A stretch of 9,017 nt of DNA from Chloroflexota bacterium (GTDB taxonomy: Bacteria; Chloroflexota; Dehalococcoidia; GIF9; UBA5629). The DNA is taken from positions 1 through 9,017 of the forward strand of contig VGOF01000044.1 in the NCBI GenBank assembly GCA_016875975.1, in the 5' to 3' direction. The notes below the pieces were generated by a model that saw only the letters and a program-made list of their open reading frames with translations, did not search any database and was not told the origin of the DNA. The position numbers were made by a program, and so were the translations under genes. Below are positions 5,501 to 9,017 of the stretch, one piece after another (the stretch's first letter is position 1; each line of letters starts with the position of its first letter).

Positions 5501-6520
5501 ATGCCAGACAACGCTGCAGACGAAGAGCTGAGAAAGCTAAGGGCCATCACCGGAATCCACTACAGCATCGGGCCGAGCCTGGATTTGGTGGACATCTGCC
5601 GCATATCCATCAGGGGCCTGGTGGCAACCATAAATTGTGATGCCAGCGCCATCCTCCAGATTGAAAAAAAGAAGCTTAAGATTCTGGCTGAGAGAGGCTT
5701 CACGGCCAGGTTCGGCAAGATAGAAACGATTTCAAACCTGCCGGCCATTCAGCACATCCTGGATACCAAAGAACCCATCTTTTCCCTAGACGCAACAGGC
5801 AGCCTTGCCTCTGGTTGCACGCCTCGTGGGCACACTGTTGGTTCGCTGATATGTTCACCGATAATCATCAAGGATACGGTCAGGGGCTTCATCCATGTGA
5901 GCTCTGCCGAAAGGAATGCCTTCAGTCTGGAGAGCAGGGAATTCATAGGGCTGCTGGCAAGGGAGCTGTCCATAGCTATGGAGCGCTCGTTCCTCTATTC
6001 CAGTGCCCTGGACATCGCTATAAGGGACTGACTGACCGGATGTTATAACCGCAGGAAATTCGATGTTGATATCGTTGCTGAGATTGCCGCTGCCAAGCAA
6101 CGGAACGATTCAGCGTCACTGCTGATGCTGGATATAGACTGGTTCAAAAAGTATAACGACTATCATGGGCATCCCAGGGGTGATGTATTGCTGAAGCAAC
6201 TGGTTTCTCTATTGCGGTTCAATACAAGGCCATTTGACAAGACCTATCGCTATGGTGGCAAGGAGTTCGCTATCCTCCTTCTGGATACCGATAAAAAAGT
6301 CGCTGCCATGGTTGCCCAGAGGTTACGTGACACGGTCTGGCGAGAGAAATTCGAAGGTGCTGAAGTCAGTCAGCCAGAGAACAGGGTAACAGTCAGCATC
6401 GGCGTGGCCAGCTATCCGGAGGATTCCAGGAACGCAACGGAGCTGATAGCGTCCGCCGATTCCGCATTATACCAAGCCAAGAAAACGGGGAGGAATCGGA
6501 TTTGGGTTTTCAATCAGTAA
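5501..6520 (+). pseudogene. GAF-GGDEF diguanylate-cyclase-like gene with in-frame TGA and degenerate GGKEF site
   Basis: The frame from the ATG at 5501 to the TAA at 6518-6520 would encode about 339 residues but is broken once, by TGA at 6029-6031 (codon 177). Codons 1-176 form a soluble GAF sensor domain (about 17-165, with CDASAILQIE and LICSPIIIKDTVRGFIHVSS). Immediately after the stop the same frame gives LTGCYNRRKFD, the start of a GGDEF domain that normally reads D-x-LTGxYNRR. It continues with MLDIDWFKKYND (metal-site D211 and D213), GHPRGD, the inhibitory-site RPFD (243-246), YGGKEF (251-256) and SIGVASYPED. The signature residue D/E is K254. The first part alone would be a free GAF protein. 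The next in-frame ATG (6125) would miss the first GGDEF helix. I infer a recently inactivated cyclase; a sequencing error at the TGA is the main alternative. The ribosome site before 5501 is weak. Confidence 0.85.
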
Positions 6521-6569
6521 ACGCTGAAATCTGCTACCAATTGACTACTAAATCAGTACCAAATCGCTA

Positions 6570-6598
6570 TTCACTCTATCTTCGGACAAGTGTATAAT
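6570..6598 (+). promoter_or_regulatory. Promoter of the histidine kinase gene
   Basis: TTCACT (6570-6575, 4 of 6) is followed after exactly 17 bases by a perfect TATAAT (6593-6598). Transcription would start near 6605, leaving a leader of about 63 bases that contains GAGG (6654-6657) ahead of the ATG at 6668. It lies in the 147-base gap after the GAF-GGDEF gene, so the kinase is probably transcribed on its own. Confidence 0.6.
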
Positions 6599-6667
6599 CC
6601 AGTGGGAAATTCTGGCCGAAAAGAGGCTGACATGACATGCCTGCACTATTCTTGAGGACACGATGAT

Positions 6668-9017
6668 ATGAGATTACGTGAAAGAGCTTTAGTAATAATG
6701 GCTGCGATTATCATCGCATTCGTCGCCGCTTCCTATGCAATCTCCCAGGGCATACTGCTCCAGGGATTCGCCAGGGTGGAGCAGGAGCAAACAGGGACCA
6801 ATGTACAGCGCGCCCTGAGTGCCCTGGGTATGGAAATATCCAACCTCGATGCAATCGCTCACGATTGGGCAGCCTGGGATGACAGCTATGCCTTTATGCA
6901 TGACCGTAACCAGGAGTATCTGCGGGCTAATGTGGTTGATTCTACCTTCACCAGGTTGCGGTTGAACCTGATGCTCTACGCCGATACCACGGGACAGGTA
7001 GTCTTCGCCAGGGGTTTTGACTTCAATACTGAGCAGGAAATGCCCGTCAGTCAGGGTCTCCAAGAATACCTGGCTGAAAACGGAGCTTTGCTCCGCTTTC
7101 CCAATGAAGAAAGCGGCGTATCCGGCATTATTATGCTGCCTGAAGGCCCAATGCTGGCCGCCTCACGACCTATCCTCACCAGCCAGGGCGAGGGTCCGAT
7201 ACGGGGGACGCTGCTCACGGGGCGCTACCTCGACCCTCAAGAGACCAGGCGCATAGGCGATGTAACCCATCTATCTCTGAGCTTACACCAGCTCACTGGT
7301 TCTCCGCTGTCCCCCCAACTGCAGGCAGCGCGTTCGGCATTGCTTAAGGGCGAAACTACCTTTGTACAAGCGGCCAATGAAGATATCATCGGTGGCTATG
7401 GCTTGCTCCAGGACATAAACGGCAACCCTGCACTGATTCTCAAAATAGAACAACCCAGAGACATCTACCAGCAAGGCGTGGCCAGCGCTGGCTATCTTAT
7501 CCTGACTATTACAGCAGTTGTCTTGCTCAGCGGCGTATCGGTTGTGTTCCTTGTGGAAAAGCTCGTACTGTCCAGATTAAGACAGCTTAATGCCAACGTC
7601 GCCGGGATAGGCAGCAGCGATACTTCAGCGCGTGTTTCAGTTGCCGGTAATGATGAGATATCCAGCCTGGCTGAATCTATCAACGGCATGTTGGAGAGGA
7701 TAGAAAAATCGCAGGCTGCGTTGCGTGACTCAGAAGAAAGGTTCCGCGTGGCTGCGGAGAGCACAAGCGACCTTATCTGGGAGTGGAACGTTAAAGGCGG
7801 CACTGTGCTCTGGTTTGGCGATATAGACGGCATTCTGGGTTACCAGCCCGGTGAGTTCCCCAGGACATTAGAAGCATGGGAAAAGGCAATTCATCCCGAC
7901 GACCACGACTGGGTGATGGAAGCTCTTCAAAGGGGGGCAGATGGGATTGCGCCGTACGATGTGAAGTACCGCGTATTGAGAAAAGACGGCAGCATTCACT
8001 ACTGGACAGACCGCGGCACTGCAACCATCACGGACGAGGATGGACATGCCCAGGTCATGGTTGGCGCCTGTAGCGACGTCACCGCTCGTGAACTGGCAGT
8101 GGATGCGCTGCAGAGGTCTGAAGAACGTTATCGAACCGTCCTGGATGAAATGGAAGACAACTATTTCGAGGTTGACCTCGCCGGCAATATGACTTTCGCT
8201 AACGATGCTACATGTCGCACACTGGGCTACACGCACGAAGAACTGATGGAGATGAACTACCGTGTTTTCATCGCCGAGGAGCACAGGGAAACTCTTTATC
8301 ATAGCTTCAACACCGTGTACCAGACCGGCAAGATGCTTAAAGGCGTCTCCTACGATATTGTCCGGAAAAATGGCAGCAGGGGCACCGGTGAGTTTGCGAT
8401 TTCTCTGCGCAGAAACGAGAGGGGGGAAACCATCGGCTTCCGCGGGATAGGCCGTGATATAACAGAGCGCAAGAAGGCTGAAGAAGCCCTCCGCAGAAGT
8501 GAGCAAAAATACCAGGAGCTGGTGGAAGGCGCCAGCGTAGGCATAGGCACGGCCGATGCCCACGGCCTGATAACCTTCGTCAACCAAACACTGCGCCAGG
8601 CTCTGGGTTACAGCGAAGAGGAAATCGAGGGCAAGCCGGTCATGGATTTCGTGCATCCCGATGACAGGCCAAGAATGACAAGAGGATTTATTGATGTCGT
8701 CAGAGACGGCAAGACCAGGGACGACTTCGAGTTCAGGGCGATTCACAAGGACGGACATGCCGTACATTTCCAGTTGGGTGTGACGCAGCTCAAGGAAGGC
8801 GAGCAGACCACAGGCACCATCTCGGTGCTGACCGATGTCACAGAACGAGTCCGCGCTGAGGAGGAGAGGAAAGAGCTGGAGTTCAAGGCGCAGATGGCCA
8901 GCCGATTAGCTACCGTGGGAGAGATGGCAGCAGGCATCGCCCACGAGATAAACAACCCGCTCACCGGCGTCATCGGCTATGCCCAGTTCCTGATGCAGGA
9001 GGAGCTTCCCGACAGAG
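6668..9017 (+). CDS. Membrane sensor histidine kinase, CHASE4-HAMP-PAS3-HisKA (C-terminus cut by right window edge)
   Basis: The frame is open for 783 codons from the ATG at 6668 to the window end. A helix at 8-31 anchors the protein. Residues ~45-265 form an extracytoplasmic region with a CHASE4-like signature, HDWAAWDDSYAFM (65-77) and NVVDSTFTRLRLNLMLYAD (88-106). A second helix (274-296) leads to a HAMP linker (297-350). Three PAS domains follow (about 359-475, 485-600 and 610-730), each ending in the usual D-(V/I)-T-E/A-R junction. A HisKA helix has GEMAAGIAHEINNPLTGVIGYAQF with H759 as the phospho-acceptor. The ATP-binding domain lies past the window. The long ligand-binding loop plus three PAS domains suggests several inputs; the signal and the cognate regulator are unknown. 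GAGG (6654-6657), 10 bases upstream, supports the start. Confidence 0.93.
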   Translation, partial: MRLRERALVIMAAIIIAFVAASYAISQGILLQGFARVEQEQTGTNVQRALSALGMEISNLDAIAHDWAAWDDSYAFMHDRNQEYLRANVVDSTFTRLRLNLMLYADTTGQVVFARGFDFNTEQEMPVSQGLQEYLAENGALLRFPNEESGVSGIIMLPEGPMLAASRPILTSQGEGPIRGTLLTGRYLDPQETRRIGDVTHLSLSLHQLTGSPLSPQLQAARSALLKGETTFVQAANEDIIGGYGLLQDINGNPALILKIEQPRDIYQQGVASAGYLILTITAVVLLSGVSVVFLVEKLVLSRLRQLNANVAGIGSSDTSARVSVAGNDEISSLAESINGMLERIEKSQAALRDSEERFRVAAESTSDLIWEWNVKGGTVLWFGDIDGILGYQPGEFPRTLEAWEKAIHPDDHDWVMEALQRGADGIAPYDVKYRVLRKDGSIHYWTDRGTATITDEDGHAQVMVGACSDVTARELAVDALQRSEERYRTVLDEMEDNYFEVDLAGNMTFANDATCRTLGYTHEELMEMNYRVFIAEEHRETLYHSFNTVYQTGKMLKGVSYDIVRKNGSRGTGEFAISLRRNERGETIGFRGIGRDITERKKAEEALRRSEQKYQELVEGASVGIGTADAHGLITFVNQTLRQALGYSEEEIEGKPVMDFVHPDDRPRMTRGFIDVVRDGKTRDDFEFRAIHKDGHAVHFQLGVTQLKEGEQTTGTISVLTDVTERVRAEEERKELEFKAQMASRLATVGEMAAGIAHEINNPLTGVIGYAQFLMQEELPDR

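Noticed and set aside
6029..6031. TGA recoded genome-wide (for example as Gly or Trp)
   Set aside because: At least three intact genes here (MBL hydrolase, nitroreductase, PEBP) end in TGA at the expected family length, so TGA is a normal stop.
6021..6045. A frameshift between the GAF and GGDEF parts
   Set aside because: Both parts are in the same frame (5501 and 6125 differ by a multiple of three); the only lesion is the TGA.
7868..8767. A 299-codon minus-strand open frame
   Set aside because: It lies wholly opposite the histidine kinase, whose plus frame shows clear HAMP, PAS and HisKA motifs; the minus frame has no recognisable domain.
1..9017. CRISPR array, tRNA, rRNA, insertion sequence, phage or defence genes
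   Set aside because: No spaced direct repeats of CRISPR size, no recognisable tRNA or rRNA segments, and no transposase, integrase or defence-type proteins were seen on either strand.

Overview
The window is about 9 kb of compact bacterial DNA of moderate GC content. Genes are short-spaced, most starts are ATG, and stops are both TGA and TAA. The organism cannot be named from this alone. The gene types (B12-binding radical SAM protein of the TIGR03960 type, DegV, a PEBP-family lipoprotein, MBL/nitroreductase/rhomboid genes, a CHASE4/PAS histidine kinase) and the general protein flavour would suit an anaerobic Chloroflexota (Dehalococcoidia-like) or Clostridia-like lineage. I hold that only weakly.

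Layout. Positions 1-1126 (minus) hold the first 375 codons of a radical SAM protein that runs off the left edge, with a near-consensus promoter only about 20 bases before its start codon. Positions 1127-1570 contain no intact gene. They do hold a broken relic, the last ~60 codons of an acetyl-CoA hydrolase/CoA-transferase on the minus strand (1276-1458). From 1571 everything reads on the plus strand: an MBL-fold hydrolase, a nitroreductase and a rhomboid protease, closely spaced and probably one transcript (1571-3782). Next comes a PEBP/YbhB-like lipoprotein with its own promoter and a perfect Shine-Dalgarno sequence (3922-4494). It is bracketed by degenerate 7-base-period repeats. A DegV lipid-binding protein (4625-5485) follows, then a GAF-GGDEF gene (5501-6520). 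The last gene is a membrane CHASE4-HAMP-PAS-PAS-PAS histidine kinase with its own TATAAT promoter, cut by the right edge at its phospho-acceptor helix (6668-9017).

Most notable points. (1) The GAF-GGDEF gene is interrupted by one in-frame TGA (6029-6031) exactly at the GAF/GGDEF junction, while the reading frame stays open for another 163 codons. (2) The same gene has GGKEF in place of GGDEF/GGEEF but keeps the RxxD inhibitory-site motif. It therefore looks like a recently decaying or product-sensing diguanylate cyclase. (3) There is a CoA-transferase tail with no body. (4) Heptad repeats lie on both sides of the PEBP gene, including a 22-base inverted pair.

How the genes work together. The three genes at 1571-3782 are probably co-transcribed, but no shared pathway is evident. 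The GAF-GGDEF gene and the histidine kinase are adjacent signalling genes and may once have belonged to one sensory module. I see no RNA genes, CRISPR array, insertion sequence, phage gene or defence system, and no convincing evidence of a wholly new system.
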